Positions 40,571-48,716 of a stretch of 64,000 nucleotides of DNA are shown here, piece after piece. Position 1 is the stretch's first letter, and the number at the start of each line of letters is the position of its first letter. A program made the position numbers and the translations under genes. The notes under the pieces are model-generated. The model was not told the origin of the DNA. It searched no databases and saw only the letters and a list, made by a program, of their open reading frames with translations. Source of the DNA: DATKPE01 sp033854175 (GTDB taxonomy: Bacteria > Bacteroidota > Ignavibacteria > UBA10030 > SZUA-254); NCBI GenBank assembly GCA_033854175.1, contig JAWOKN010000054.1:25948-89947 (forward strand). Reading direction: 5' to 3'.

Positions 40571-41863
40571 ATGACCGGCCTTTCACCCGATAAACAACAG
40601 GCTTTGACCCTCCTCTCCGGTTCCTTGGATGGAAGGCTTCTTTCTCACCTTAATGCCTGCGTTCATTGCGGGCTCTGCGCGGAGAGCTGCCTCTATTACC
40701 TCACCACCCGCGACCCTCGTTTTCTGCCGGCACGGAAGGTTGATCTGGTTTCATCCGTCTATCGGCGGTATGCTACCCGGTCAGGAAAGCTCTTTCCTCG
40801 ATTGATGAATGCGAGGGATCTTGATGATGCCACCGTCGCGGATATGGTCGACCAGCTTTTCGGCGCGTGCACACTGTGCGGGAGGTGTACGATGCATTGC
40901 AGCATCGGCGTCGAGATCGATTATCTTGTCCGGACCGGCAGGGCGATGCTCTCAGCAATGGGACGCGTCCCCGCCACCCTCCAGTCGACCATTACCAGGG
41001 CGCTTCAGACCGGAAATAACATGGGCATCCCCACTCCGGAACTTGTCGATACACTGAAATGGCTTGAGGATGAACTGAAAGACGAGGTCCGCGACCCCGG
41101 GGCGTCAATACCCCTCAATGAGACCGACAAAACTGTCCTCTATACGCTGAATCCCCGGGAGCCGAAGTTTTTCCCGATGTCGATCTCCGCAATGGCCAAA
41201 ATCTTCTACGCTGCGCGTGAGAGCTGGACACTCTCCACAACGATGTACGATGTGACAAATTATGGCTTCTTCTCGTGTAATACCGGCGAGGCTTCCCGGA
41301 TCACCGCCCGGCTTCATGATGAAACCCTGAACCTCCGTGCGAAAAGATGCGTCCTGGCCGAATGCGGACACGGTTCACGCGCCTTCCGGTGGGAAGGGCC
41401 CAACTACCTCCGGAAATCATATCCGTTCGATGTTCTGACTTCGGTCGAGCTTCTGGCCGAGTATCTCCGCGACGGCCGGATAAAACTCGATAAGCGCCTG
41501 AATACCGCCCTGGTCACTCTCCACGATCCGTGCAACCTGGTGCGGGAGGGGGGTGTCATCGAAGAACAGCGGTTCGTCCTCCGCCATGCCGTGGACCGCT
41601 TCGTGGAAATGACCCCCCACGGCGTCGATAATTATTGCTGCGGCGGCGGGGGAGGCCAGCTTTCGATGAGTGAATATAATGAACGACGGATGAGAAATGC
41701 CGAAATGAAGGCGGACCAGATCCGTACAACCGGCGCGTCGGTCGTCGTATCCCCGTGCCATAACTGCGTCGATCAGCTGATCCAGATCAATAACAAATTT
41801 AAACTCAATGTGCAGGTGAAAACACTTGCCGAGATTGTCGCCGATGCACTCATTCTTGTGTAA
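40571..41863 (+). CDS. dsrK: DsrK/HdrD-like iron-sulfur protein with CCG domain
   Basis: DsrK is the cytoplasmic catalytic subunit of the DsrMK complex and reduces or oxidises the disulfide or trisulfide of DsrC. Two [4Fe-4S] motifs lie near the N-terminus (CVHCGLCAESC and CTLCGRCTMHC). The C-terminal half has CCG-type parts: an incomplete first one (FFSCNTGEA, AECGHGS) and a complete second (DPCNLVREGG, YCCGGGGGQLS, SPCHNC), matching the site of the special catalytic cluster. At 430 residues it is shorter than classical DsrK. ATG 40571 has GAAGAG five bases upstream; a GTG at 40565 is also possible. It overlaps or abuts the dsrM stop. Confidence 0.85.
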   Translation: MTGLSPDKQQALTLLSGSLDGRLLSHLNACVHCGLCAESCLYYLTTRDPRFLPARKVDLVSSVYRRYATRSGKLFPRLMNARDLDDATVADMVDQLFGACTLCGRCTMHCSIGVEIDYLVRTGRAMLSAMGRVPATLQSTITRALQTGNNMGIPTPELVDTLKWLEDELKDEVRDPGASIPLNETDKTVLYTLNPREPKFFPMSISAMAKIFYAARESWTLSTTMYDVTNYGFFSCNTGEASRITARLHDETLNLRAKRCVLAECGHGSRAFRWEGPNYLRKSYPFDVLTSVELLAEYLRDGRIKLDKRLNTALVTLHDPCNLVREGGVIEEQRFVLRHAVDRFVEMTPHGVDNYCCGGGGGQLSMSEYNERRMRNAEMKADQIRTTGASVVVSPCHNCVDQLIQINNKFKLNVQVKTLAEIVADALILV

Positions 41864-41910
41864 CGGACAATATGCGTTGATGATGATTATGAATACCGGG
41901 AACTCTGCGT

Positions 41911-43074
41911 ATGAGTGAAATGATCTATCTCGATAATTCCGCGACCTCCTTCCCTAAACCGGATGCCGTCTACGATTTCATGAACTCCTTTTACAGAAGA
42001 TGCGGGGTCAATCCGGGGAGATCGGGATTTGACGCCGCCATCGAAGCCGAAGAGCTGGTGATGGATACCCGCAAAATCCTCACCCGGCTGTTCAATGCCG
42101 GAAGCGATATCAACCGGCTGACGTTCTCCTATAATGCCAGCGATTCGCTGAATATGATCATCCAGGGGCTGGTCGAAGAAGGGGACCATGTCATCACCAC
42201 CATGCTGGAGCATAATTCCGTCCTCCGGCCTCTCTATCATCTCCACGTGGAGAAGCATGTCGAGGTGACCCATCTGCCATTCGATGCCCACGGCTACGTT
42301 GATCCGGACGATGTCCGGAAAGCCCTCCGGAAAAATACCAAACTCGTCATCGTGAATCATTGCTCGAATGTCATCGGGACGATCCAGCCGGTGGCCGAGA
42401 TCGGACATATCTGTAAAGGGGCTGACGTGATCTTTGCCGTGGATACGACGCAGACAGCCGGCGCAGTCCCCATCGACATGGAGCGTATGGGTATCGATGT
42501 GGTCGTTTTTACGGGCCATAAATGCCTCCTCGGCCCCACAGGCATCGGAGGGTCGTATGTCAGGGAAAGCGCCCCCGTGAAATATACCCGGTTCGGCGGG
42601 ACCGGCGTCCGCTCCGCCCAGCTGACCCACCTCGATGAGTATCCGTACCACCTCGAGTGCGGCACTCTGAACCTTCTCGGCGTGGCCGGACTCCACGCCG
42701 GCGTGAAGTGGATCTGCGAACAGGGGATGGATAACCTCCACCGGAAGGAAATGGCGCTCTGGGATAAACTCCGCACGGGAATCCGGAATATCGAGAATGT
42801 TGTCACCTATTGCGCCGAAACCGCCGAAAACCATAATCCCGTCCTGAGTTTCAATATCAGGAACTTTGACGCCGCAGATGTCGGAACCATGCTCGACGTG
42901 GACCATAATATCGCCTGCCGGACGGGTCTTCAGTGCGCCCCCAGGGTGCATGAGGGCCTGGGGACCGATACAACACATGGCACGGTCCGCCTCAGCATCG
43001 GTCCGTTCAATACCGAGGAGCATATCGACAGGACGATTGAAGCTGTAAGGGATATAGCGGGTTTTAAAAGGTAA
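41911..43074 (+). CDS. Cysteine desulfurase family protein (class V aminotransferase fold)
   Basis: Cysteine desulfurases take sulfur from cysteine as an enzyme persulfide. The PLP fold is clear: IYLDNSATSFPKP at the start, LEHNSVLRP, VDTTQTAGAVPIDM and the PLP lysine in FTGHKCLLGPTGIGG. A candidate active cysteine is in ACRTGLQCAPRVH. The DxS-free spacing and length (387) match the TIGR01977-type family rather than IscS or SufS proper. No scaffold (IscU/SufU/SufE) gene is near. It lies 47 bases after dsrK, on the same strand, and probably shares that transcript, so it may load DsrC with sulfur. This is inference from position. Confidence 0.88.
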   Translation: MSEMIYLDNSATSFPKPDAVYDFMNSFYRRCGVNPGRSGFDAAIEAEELVMDTRKILTRLFNAGSDINRLTFSYNASDSLNMIIQGLVEEGDHVITTMLEHNSVLRPLYHLHVEKHVEVTHLPFDAHGYVDPDDVRKALRKNTKLVIVNHCSNVIGTIQPVAEIGHICKGADVIFAVDTTQTAGAVPIDMERMGIDVVVFTGHKCLLGPTGIGGSYVRESAPVKYTRFGGTGVRSAQLTHLDEYPYHLECGTLNLLGVAGLHAGVKWICEQGMDNLHRKEMALWDKLRTGIRNIENVVTYCAETAENHNPVLSFNIRNFDAADVGTMLDVDHNIACRTGLQCAPRVHEGLGTDTTHGTVRLSIGPFNTEEHIDRTIEAVRDIAGFKR

Positions 43075-43149
43075 CGAAGGCGTTCGGAAGGTCGGCCCGC
43101 TCAGGCTTTTTAAGGATGCGCCGCCACAGGCGGGGCGGACGATTACCCC

Positions 43150-43602
43150 TCAATCCTTTTCATCAATCCCCCCCCGCCGCCGGGGTGGGGTCCTGGTTTT
43201 CCTGACGAACACTCCCCAGAAGTTCACCCCTCCCAGAAGGAGCGCTCCACCCATCGCCGTGTATGGAACCGACAGGTAGTCCTTCGGAATGGCCGAATCC
43301 CGCAGGAGTATCCCCGCACTGATCATGACCACGATGAGGATGTACCCCCTCAGAGCTGTGAAGGCGAAGATCGAGGATCGCTCAGGAAGGTTCGTTATTC
43401 TGTCGATGTTCCGCCGTGTGATTTTGGAAAATCCGAACCAGTATCCGAGGACCGCAACCGCAATGCTGAGGATCTCATGGATCGAGAGCGCGGCGGCGGA
43501 CATGTTTTCTACCCACACGTATCCCCGCAAAATAAGTATCCCTCCCGCGATCCACCAGAGTGTTCCGCTTACCGCGTAGAGCCAGTTCCGATGAACGATC
43601 AT
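43150..43602 (-). CDS. Four-helix membrane protein of unknown function
   Basis: The 150 residues hold four hydrophobic helices (AVSGTLWWIAGGILILRGY, SIHEILSIAVAVLGYWFGFS, TALRGYILIVVMISAGILL, SVPYTAMGGALLLGGVNFWG) and a charged, arginine-rich C-terminus. No family was recognised. A C8 tract lies inside its 3' end at 43168-43175. It is the last gene of a leftward series of small genes. Confidence 0.6.
   Translation of the reverse strand: MIVHRNWLYAVSGTLWWIAGGILILRGYVWVENMSAAALSIHEILSIAVAVLGYWFGFSKITRRNIDRITNLPERSSIFAFTALRGYILIVVMISAGILLRDSAIPKDYLSVPYTAMGGALLLGGVNFWGVFVRKTRTPPRRRGGIDEKD
43168..43175. repeat. C8 tract within the 3' end of a membrane-protein gene
   Basis: Eight consecutive C (G on the coding strand) fall in the last ten codons of the gene, where slippage would alter only the C-terminus. 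Confidence 0.8.
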
Positions 43603-43617
43603 CCGGCGGTGCCCCGT

Positions 43618-43980
43618 TCAACTGTCACGATGAACCGTTGCCGGGGAAAAAGCGGGGAGACAAACCGATATGTATTCGGCTCCGCCTGCCTCGGGTGTGC
43701 TGTACTGTACCCATTCACCCCCCTCGATGATCATCACCTGACCGGACCGTATGGTGTATTCCCGATCCTTTGTCCGGACCCGCAATTCTCCACTGAGAAC
43801 CAGCGTGTATTCCCTGAATTCCGGTTTCTGGCCCGGTTCGGTCCACCCCCCGGGACTCTTCATCCGCGCAATGCTGATGTCGGCATTCTGGGTGTTCACG
43901 TGTCCGATGAATTCCTCTATGATTTTTGGCTTGTTACCAGCCGCTTTGACGATCGACGGGGATATGATGTGCTTTGCCAT
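43618..43980 (-). CDS. Cupin-domain protein, metal motif weak
   Basis: A single small cupin barrel is suggested by the second-motif-like YTLVLSGELRVRTKDREYTIRSGQVMIIEGG, split here (YTLVLSGELRVRT, YTIRSGQVMIIEGG). The usual first-motif HxH metal ligands are not present (GGWTEPGQKPEFREY). Function is unknown, and a binding or regulatory role is as likely as catalysis. It lies 21 bases after the VOC gene and 15 before the membrane gene. Confidence 0.7.
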   Translation of the reverse strand: MAKHIISPSIVKAAGNKPKIIEEFIGHVNTQNADISIARMKSPGGWTEPGQKPEFREYTLVLSGELRVRTKDREYTIRSGQVMIIEGGEWVQYSTPEAGGAEYISVCLPAFSPATVHRDS

Positions 43981-44001
43981 GGGTTTGTGCCGGATGAATG
44001 A

Positions 44002-44337
44002 TCATGTATTTTTCCTGAACTCCAGGAACTCAACAGGTGCACCGTTGTGGAGAATGAACGCCACCCTGACCCCCTCCGAGGGATTGTTGGGGGATATGAG
44101 GATTTCCTTTCCCTTGATAACCTCATCCAGATTGTCCACCTCGAATGCGACGTGCGGAATTCTTCTGACAATCTCCGGCACCGTGCATCCCGGTTCGAAC
44201 CGCATCCACTCGATCCCGTACGGGCTCTCCTCATATCCCGAGACATAGACATGATGCGCGGAGAGGTAGTGCTCCCCCTCACGCACCTCATTCGTCGGAA
44301 TACCGATGTGATGGTAGTGTAATGATGGATTCAACAT
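44002..44337 (-). CDS. VOC-superfamily (glyoxalase-like) protein
   Basis: A compact 111-residue protein with VOC-fold features: LHYHHIGIPTNEV at the start, IPHVAFEVDNLDEVIKGKE in the middle and VAFILHNGAPVEFLEFRK at the end, with His and Glu residues placed for metal. It is half the size of a two-module enzyme, so it would act as a dimer. The substrate is unknown. Confidence 0.75.
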   Translation of the reverse strand: MLNPSLHYHHIGIPTNEVREGEHYLSAHHVYVSGYEESPYGIEWMRFEPGCTVPEIVRRIPHVAFEVDNLDEVIKGKEILISPNNPSEGVRVAFILHNGAPVEFLEFRKNT

Positions 44338-44358
44338 GCCCTGCTCCAGTTTGTCCGA

Positions 44359-45030
44359 TTATCGGTTGTTCAGATAATAATGCCAGATGATCCTGGCTGC
44401 TATCGATCGCCATGGCCGCCACGACAGGCTCAGATGCTCGAGTTTTTCAGGGGATGGACGCCTGCGGAGGCGTTTCAGCTCCTGTATCCCTGCGGCGAGC
44501 GCCAGATCACCGCTCGGCCATGCATCCCGCCGCCGGAGCGCCATCAGGATGTAGATGTCCGCACTCCAGGAGCCGATTCCCTTGATCTTCATGAGTTCCT
44601 CACGGATGGCCGGCGTTCCCATGGTCCCGAACCGGTCAAGCCTCAGGTTCCCCGATAGTATTGCTTCGGCTATGTTTCTGCCGTAACCGGTCTTTTGCCT
44701 GCTGAACCCGAAACCTTTCAGCGTCGAGTCGCTGAAGGTGAGGAACTGCCGGGGATCGAGCCGGGGCGAGGCCGCCACGGTTTTGTCGTATGCCGCCTTT
44801 GCCGAGGCCAGTGAGACCTGCTGCTCGAGCATGATCCGCAGGAGTGCCGGAAAACCCGGCTCGCGATCCCACATCGGAGGATTTCCATGCTCTGCAATGA
44901 CCTTCCGAAGGTCAGGATCGCGCTTCCGGAGAATTTTTAAACCCTTCGCGTATGACGATTCCGTGAGTATGCTCCTGTCCACATCCGGAGTTCCCACATC
45001 TGCCTTCCTCCGGATACCCGTTCCTCTCAT
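44359..45030 (-). CDS. HhH-GPD DNA glycosylase (3-methyladenine glycosylase II / AlkA-like)
   Basis: The helix-hairpin-helix and catalytic residues are present: LMKIKGIGSWSADIYILMAL followed by the catalytic Asp in WPSGDLALAAGIQEL. The upstream LLRIMLEQQVSLASAKAAY is the conserved AlkA helix. AlkA removes alkylated bases from DNA. The N-terminal domain of E. coli AlkA is missing, so it resembles the shorter Mag/AlkA-2 type (223 residues). It partly duplicates the mpg function at 12.4 kb. The start codon ATG 45030 overlaps the upstream stop (TGATG); a GTG one codon earlier is possible. Confidence 0.88.
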   Translation of the reverse strand: MRGTGIRRKADVGTPDVDRSILTESSYAKGLKILRKRDPDLRKVIAEHGNPPMWDREPGFPALLRIMLEQQVSLASAKAAYDKTVAASPRLDPRQFLTFSDSTLKGFGFSRQKTGYGRNIAEAILSGNLRLDRFGTMGTPAIREELMKIKGIGSWSADIYILMALRRRDAWPSGDLALAAGIQELKRLRRRPSPEKLEHLSLSWRPWRSIAARIIWHYYLNNR

Positions 45031-45455
45031 CACTCGCGGTGCCGACTATTCGTGATGGGACTTGACCGCTGAAAACCCCCGGGAACGCACCGGCGGGATA
45101 TCATGTACCGGTGATCGGCGATGTATCTGTAGACCAGATCGAAGATGGCCTTGACGACCGGCGCACGCGAGAGGAGATAAAGGGGATAGGCCCACCAGAA
45201 CTGCCGCAGAAGATACCGGTAAGCATCCGCACCCACGATCAGATCCCCTTCTGCGAGCATGATACGGAAATCTTCCGGCATCCGGAGATCATCAAGATCC
45301 AGTTTTTTCCTCACCCATTCAGACTGTGAAGGGACAATGGCGAATTTCCGGCGGCGGAGGATCTTCTGGAAACGACCCATCAACCTGGAACAGATACCAC
45401 AGCCCCCGTCGTAGATTATCCATCCCGATGGTTTCTCCCCCGGTTTGAGCGTCAT
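45030..45455 (-). CDS. DCC-family thiol-disulfide oxidoreductase-like protein (DUF393)
   Basis: The DCC motif IIYDGGCGICSRLMGR and the C-terminal YRYIADHRYMISRR fit DUF393, whose members have a thioredoxin-like fold and a Cys pair. The substrate is unknown. ATG 45455 overlaps the SDR stop by four bases (ATGA), which decides it over the ATG at 45467. Length is 141 residues. Confidence 0.85.
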   Translation of the reverse strand: MTLKPGEKPSGWIIYDGGCGICSRLMGRFQKILRRRKFAIVPSQSEWVRKKLDLDDLRMPEDFRIMLAEGDLIVGADAYRYLLRQFWWAYPLYLLSRAPVVKAIFDLVYRYIADHRYMISRRCVPGGFQRSSPITNSRHRE

Positions 45456-46339
45456 CGGGGCGTCCATCCGGCTCCTTCCCTCACCCTGATAAGATTGCTG
45501 CGCGTCAGCTGTTCGCTGATGTTCCAGAGCTCCCGGGAAATCTGCCCATCCGCCGCGTGGGGCGAAGGCTGCATGAGCATATTGTCCTGAAAATATCCCC
45601 CCGTGATCCCCTCGAATTCGGGCGATGCGGCCAGAGGTACAACCGTAGCAGCCCCCTTCGACGGGGGGGCAAACGTCCAGCTGAAGAGTGTCGCGTAGAG
45701 TCTGTGCAGGGGTGTGGAATTGTAGATGTTTGTCTTGATGCTACCGGGATGGACACAGTTCACCGTGACACCGCTCCCCTTCAGCCGCCGGGCTAACTCA
45801 TGTGTGAAGTAGATATTGGCGAGTTTTGACTGCGCATAGGCAATCGCAGGGGAATATTTGAGCTCCCCCTGGAGATTCGCGGGATTATAACGGACGTATT
45901 TGTAGGTGACCGATGTGACGTTGATGATCCTTGCCGGGGCCGACTTCTTCATGACGTCCAGGAGCAGGTTTGTCAGAAGGAAAGGGGCGAGGTGATTCAA
46001 TGCGAATGTCCGTTCAATGCCGTCCAGGGTCAGCTGCCGGTGATGATAGACCGCGCCGGCGTTGTTGATGAGTACATGAAGCGAGCTGAATCTTTCCCTG
46101 AACTCGCTCGCCAAATGCACGGTCTCCTCCTGCACCGAAAGATCGCCGTGCAGGACTGATATCGACGTGTTGCCGGTCAGGAGCTTGAGCTCCTCACACG
46201 CCGCCTCCCCGCGCTGCCGGTCGCGACACCCGAGTACTACCGTTGCCCCCATCCTGGCCAGCTCCGCCGCGGTCGCCTTTCCAATACCGCCCGTGGCACC
46301 GGTTATCAGACAGATCCTGTGGTCCATTGGCATTGTCAT
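45452..46339 (-). CDS. Short-chain dehydrogenase/reductase (retinol-dehydrogenase-like)
   Basis: The NAD(P)-binding motif TGATGGIGKATAAEL, the NNAGAVYHH segment and the catalytic YAQSKLANIYF (Tyr-x3-Lys) with upstream Ser in INVTSVTYK are present. The 295-residue protein and C-terminal part resemble retinol-dehydrogenase/WWOX-type SDRs; the substrate is unknown. Three in-frame ATGs are close together (46339, 46333, 46327), so the exact start is uncertain. Confidence 0.88.
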   Translation of the reverse strand: MTMPMDHRICLITGATGGIGKATAAELARMGATVVLGCRDRQRGEAACEELKLLTGNTSISVLHGDLSVQEETVHLASEFRERFSSLHVLINNAGAVYHHRQLTLDGIERTFALNHLAPFLLTNLLLDVMKKSAPARIINVTSVTYKYVRYNPANLQGELKYSPAIAYAQSKLANIYFTHELARRLKGSGVTVNCVHPGSIKTNIYNSTPLHRLYATLFSWTFAPPSKGAATVVPLAASPEFEGITGGYFQDNMLMQPSPHAADGQISRELWNISEQLTRSNLIRVREGAGWTPR

Positions 46340-46374
46340 TCTGAGGTTCCATCAACATCTATCGTGGAGATTCT

Positions 46375-46382
46375 CCCCCCCC
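46375..46382. repeat. C8 tract upstream of the SDR gene
   Basis: Eight C lie 35 bases before the SDR start, in the gap to the next gene upstream. This is one of several C8 tracts at gene boundaries. Confidence 0.8.
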
Positions 46383-46478
46383 AAGGCTTGCGCCCCGGAC
46401 GAGTTCATCACCGGATTCCATCTTCACCCCCCCCGATGACGGGAATTTTCGCGATCTGGCGCCTGCCGGTCCCGGGCG

Positions 46479-46844
46479 TCATGCACGGACCCTCCTGTAC
46501 CGCATCAGAAAAATCTGGCTCTGGGGTTTTGACCTGAACTCCTCAGGCCTCCTCCGCCCCTCGAGATCGTAACAGATTATCAGCTGCCCGTTCTCGATCT
46601 TGTAGATGGCGAGGAAGGTTCTACCCCGGTTCGGACCCTCCGTCCCGATGATGTCCATTGTCATCGGGACCTTCTCGGAATCGATGAAGATCACTCCCCG
46701 GTCGAGTACACCCCCGGCGTTGACAAAATAGTCGTTTCTGTCGATGGAGAGCTGCATGGTCCCGAGGATCTCCTCCGGAAAGGGCTGACCGCTGAGTTCA
46801 GCCGAGACGGGTACCCATGTGTCCTCTATTGTGTTCTGCCCCAT
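46479..46844 (-). CDS. TIGR03067-like domain protein
   Basis: The 121 residues follow the TIGR03067 pattern: TWVPVSAELSGQPFPEEI, then IDSEKVPMTMDIIGTEGPNRGRTF (in parts: VPMTMDIIGTEGPNRGRTF) and IYKIENGQLIICYDLEGRRRPEEF. These domains are abundant in Planctomycetes and rarer elsewhere, and their function is unknown. No signal peptide is present. A basic C-terminus (RYRRVRA) follows the domain. Confidence 0.75.
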   Translation of the reverse strand: MGQNTIEDTWVPVSAELSGQPFPEEILGTMQLSIDRNDYFVNAGGVLDRGVIFIDSEKVPMTMDIIGTEGPNRGRTFLAIYKIENGQLIICYDLEGRRRPEEFRSKPQSQIFLMRYRRVRA

Positions 46845-47015
46845 ATGAGCTCTCCTGATTCATCTGTCGGTTTTTCCCCCGGGATTGTCCCGGATTCGTC
46901 CAATGTGCACCCGGACAGGAAAACCATCTGAATTCAATGATAGATATAAAAAAGGGGTACAAGATGCAACTTTTACTGCATCTCCGTCTGAATCCGCCGT
47001 CAGGGATTGTGGAAT

Positions 47016-47049
47016 GACGGGAGGAGAGGATGATACACTCTCCTCCGTC
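47016..47049 (-). terminator. Imperfect dyad after the aquaporin gene
   Basis: GACGG-G-AGGAGAG (47016-47028) pairs with CTCTCCTCCGTC (47038-47049) across a nine-base loop, with one bulged base. It lies 17 bases after the aquaporin stop on its strand but has no T tract, so its role as a terminator is uncertain. Confidence 0.35.
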
Positions 47050-47065
47050 GGAAGTGTTACCGGGA

Positions 47066-47686
47066 TTATTCCGGATTGAGGAACTTGTAGACTATGGCCG
47101 CCGCGGCACCGCCGAGTAAATTCCCGACGATGAATATCCAGATCCACGCCGGAGAGCTCAGTCCCATGATCGTGATGCCGAGTGCCACAGCCGGGTTGTA
47201 TGCACCACCCGATATGTGCCCTCCCGCAGCTACACCGACCGCAAGCGTGAACCCGATCGCCAGCCCGAAGTAGGAATTACCCGCTGTCTTCGGATTGGTC
47301 ACTACGCTGAGGACGACGAAACAGAGAGCGAAGGTGAAGAGAAATTCGTTCAATAAGGCCCTCAGCATGTGCGGTTCCATGGTGCTGACGACCATGCCCG
47401 ATTCATACCGGTTCACGAGGAGTGCGGCAATGATCCCGGCGACCATCTGAGCGACCCAGTATGGGACGATGTCTTTTGTGGGGCATTTCCCGCGCATCCA
47501 GACGGCAAGCGTTACCGCCGGATTGTAATGCCCCCCGGAAATATGCCCGCCCGCATAGACCATGACCATCAGCACAGACCCGATCGCAATGGGGGCAAGC
47601 ATGGCTCCTCCCGGTCCGATCACCGACATGCCGACGACCATCACGAGGAAGAATGTTCCGATAAACTCCATGAGGTAGTTTTTCAT
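47066..47686 (-). CDS. Aquaporin / MIP-family channel
   Basis: Six membrane helices and two half-helices with NPA boxes are present (SGGHYNPAVTLAVW and SGGAYNPAVALGI). The arginine that usually follows the second NPA, part of the selectivity filter, is replaced (NPAVALG), which fits atypical or solute-permeable MIPs. Length is 206 residues, short but complete. It stands alone, with gaps of over 200 bases on each side. Confidence 0.9.
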   Translation of the reverse strand: MKNYLMEFIGTFFLVMVVGMSVIGPGGAMLAPIAIGSVLMVMVYAGGHISGGHYNPAVTLAVWMRGKCPTKDIVPYWVAQMVAGIIAALLVNRYESGMVVSTMEPHMLRALLNEFLFTFALCFVVLSVVTNPKTAGNSYFGLAIGFTLAVGVAAGGHISGGAYNPAVALGITIMGLSSPAWIWIFIVGNLLGGAAAAIVYKFLNPE

Positions 47687-47905
47687 AATATATCCTTTCT
47701 GTTATGTAAGGAATATTTTGAGAACCGGGCTTAATATAGGAGTTTTTTGGTCTGATTCAAATAGCGTCGCCGAAAATCGGTGTCCGGTGCACGGTTTTTC
47801 CCGCGAAAACAACCGATTTTTGGTTTTCTGGCGGGCGGCCGGGGGGACACCCTCGGTACCGGGATGCGGGAAAAGGGGCTATTGAACGGTTGGGGATTCC
47901 CGAGG

Positions 47906-48682
47906 CTACGCGCCGATTCTTTTGCCGAGGATCATCTTGAATATGATGCGGTCTGTCGAGGGCGTCAATCCAAAACCCAGACCGCAGTTGAATTCCCACT
48001 CGGGCGAAAAGTTGAGGTCGAGCGAAGGGAAAAGCTGATGCTGCTGCTCGTCAGCTGGGGAGAACGACGTTACAGGACCGAATGACCCGTAATATTCCAG
48101 ACCGGCCGTTATCACCGGCGTGATGTCACAACTCGCTTTCACGCAGGGGGAGAAATCCCACCCCGTTCCCTGGTTTTCTCCATGGAGCGAAATGTCCATG
48201 ACGGGATTGAGCGAAAGATAGAACCCGGCCCGCTCCCAGTCGATGATGGGCCGTATCTCGGCTGTCCAGGTGTCGACCGAAAATGTCCTCTCCTGATATC
48301 CGACTTCTGCGGATAAACTCACCCCCACCGGCCATGACCAGCTTTCCGGGGCCCGGATGCGCGGCCTGATGTGATCCCCCACCCAGTGTATACCGTTTCC
48401 GCTCCTTGCGCTCGTAAAGATGTAAAAACCCACCTCCGACCATGCCGTGATGCCACGGGTGATTTCTATTGTCTCATGGAATGCATCCTGCGTCGGATAT
48501 GTACCGTCTATACTCTCCGCTGATCCCTTGAAGGTAAAATTACTGTGGCTTTCGATCATTGTCACACCCGGATCGACGGTCGGCGACTCGTAAACCTGGA
48601 TTTCGTAGTTGTCCTGCGCCGCGGCGAATTGCACGGATATCAAGAGTGCCAGTGCCGGAATGACCGGCCAGGCCCTGAACAT
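47906..48682 (-). CDS. Secreted beta-barrel-like outer-membrane protein of unknown function
   Basis: ATG 48682 has AAAGGA just before it and gives a signal peptide (FRAWPVIPALALLISVQFAAA) with a cleavage site near Ala-Gln. The mature part is rich in alternating hydrophobic and aromatic residues typical of beta strands (VGFYIFTSARS, VGVSLSAEVGYQERTF, GFYLSLNPVMDISL, FNCGLGFGLT). It resembles 'transporter' barrels such as MetA-like proteins, but I cannot name a family with confidence. Length is 258 residues. Confidence 0.6.
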   Translation of the reverse strand: MFRAWPVIPALALLISVQFAAAQDNYEIQVYESPTVDPGVTMIESHSNFTFKGSAESIDGTYPTQDAFHETIEITRGITAWSEVGFYIFTSARSGNGIHWVGDHIRPRIRAPESWSWPVGVSLSAEVGYQERTFSVDTWTAEIRPIIDWERAGFYLSLNPVMDISLHGENQGTGWDFSPCVKASCDITPVITAGLEYYGSFGPVTSFSPADEQQHQLFPSLDLNFSPEWEFNCGLGFGLTPSTDRIIFKMILGKRIGA

Positions 48683-48716
48683 TGTTCCTTTTGAACCTCG
48701 CATGCGAGGGTGCGCG

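Noticed and set aside
42241..42252. parS-like palindrome CTCCACGTGGAG
   Set aside because: It lies inside the desulfurase gene and matches only the CACGTG core of a parS site; a single such core is expected by chance.
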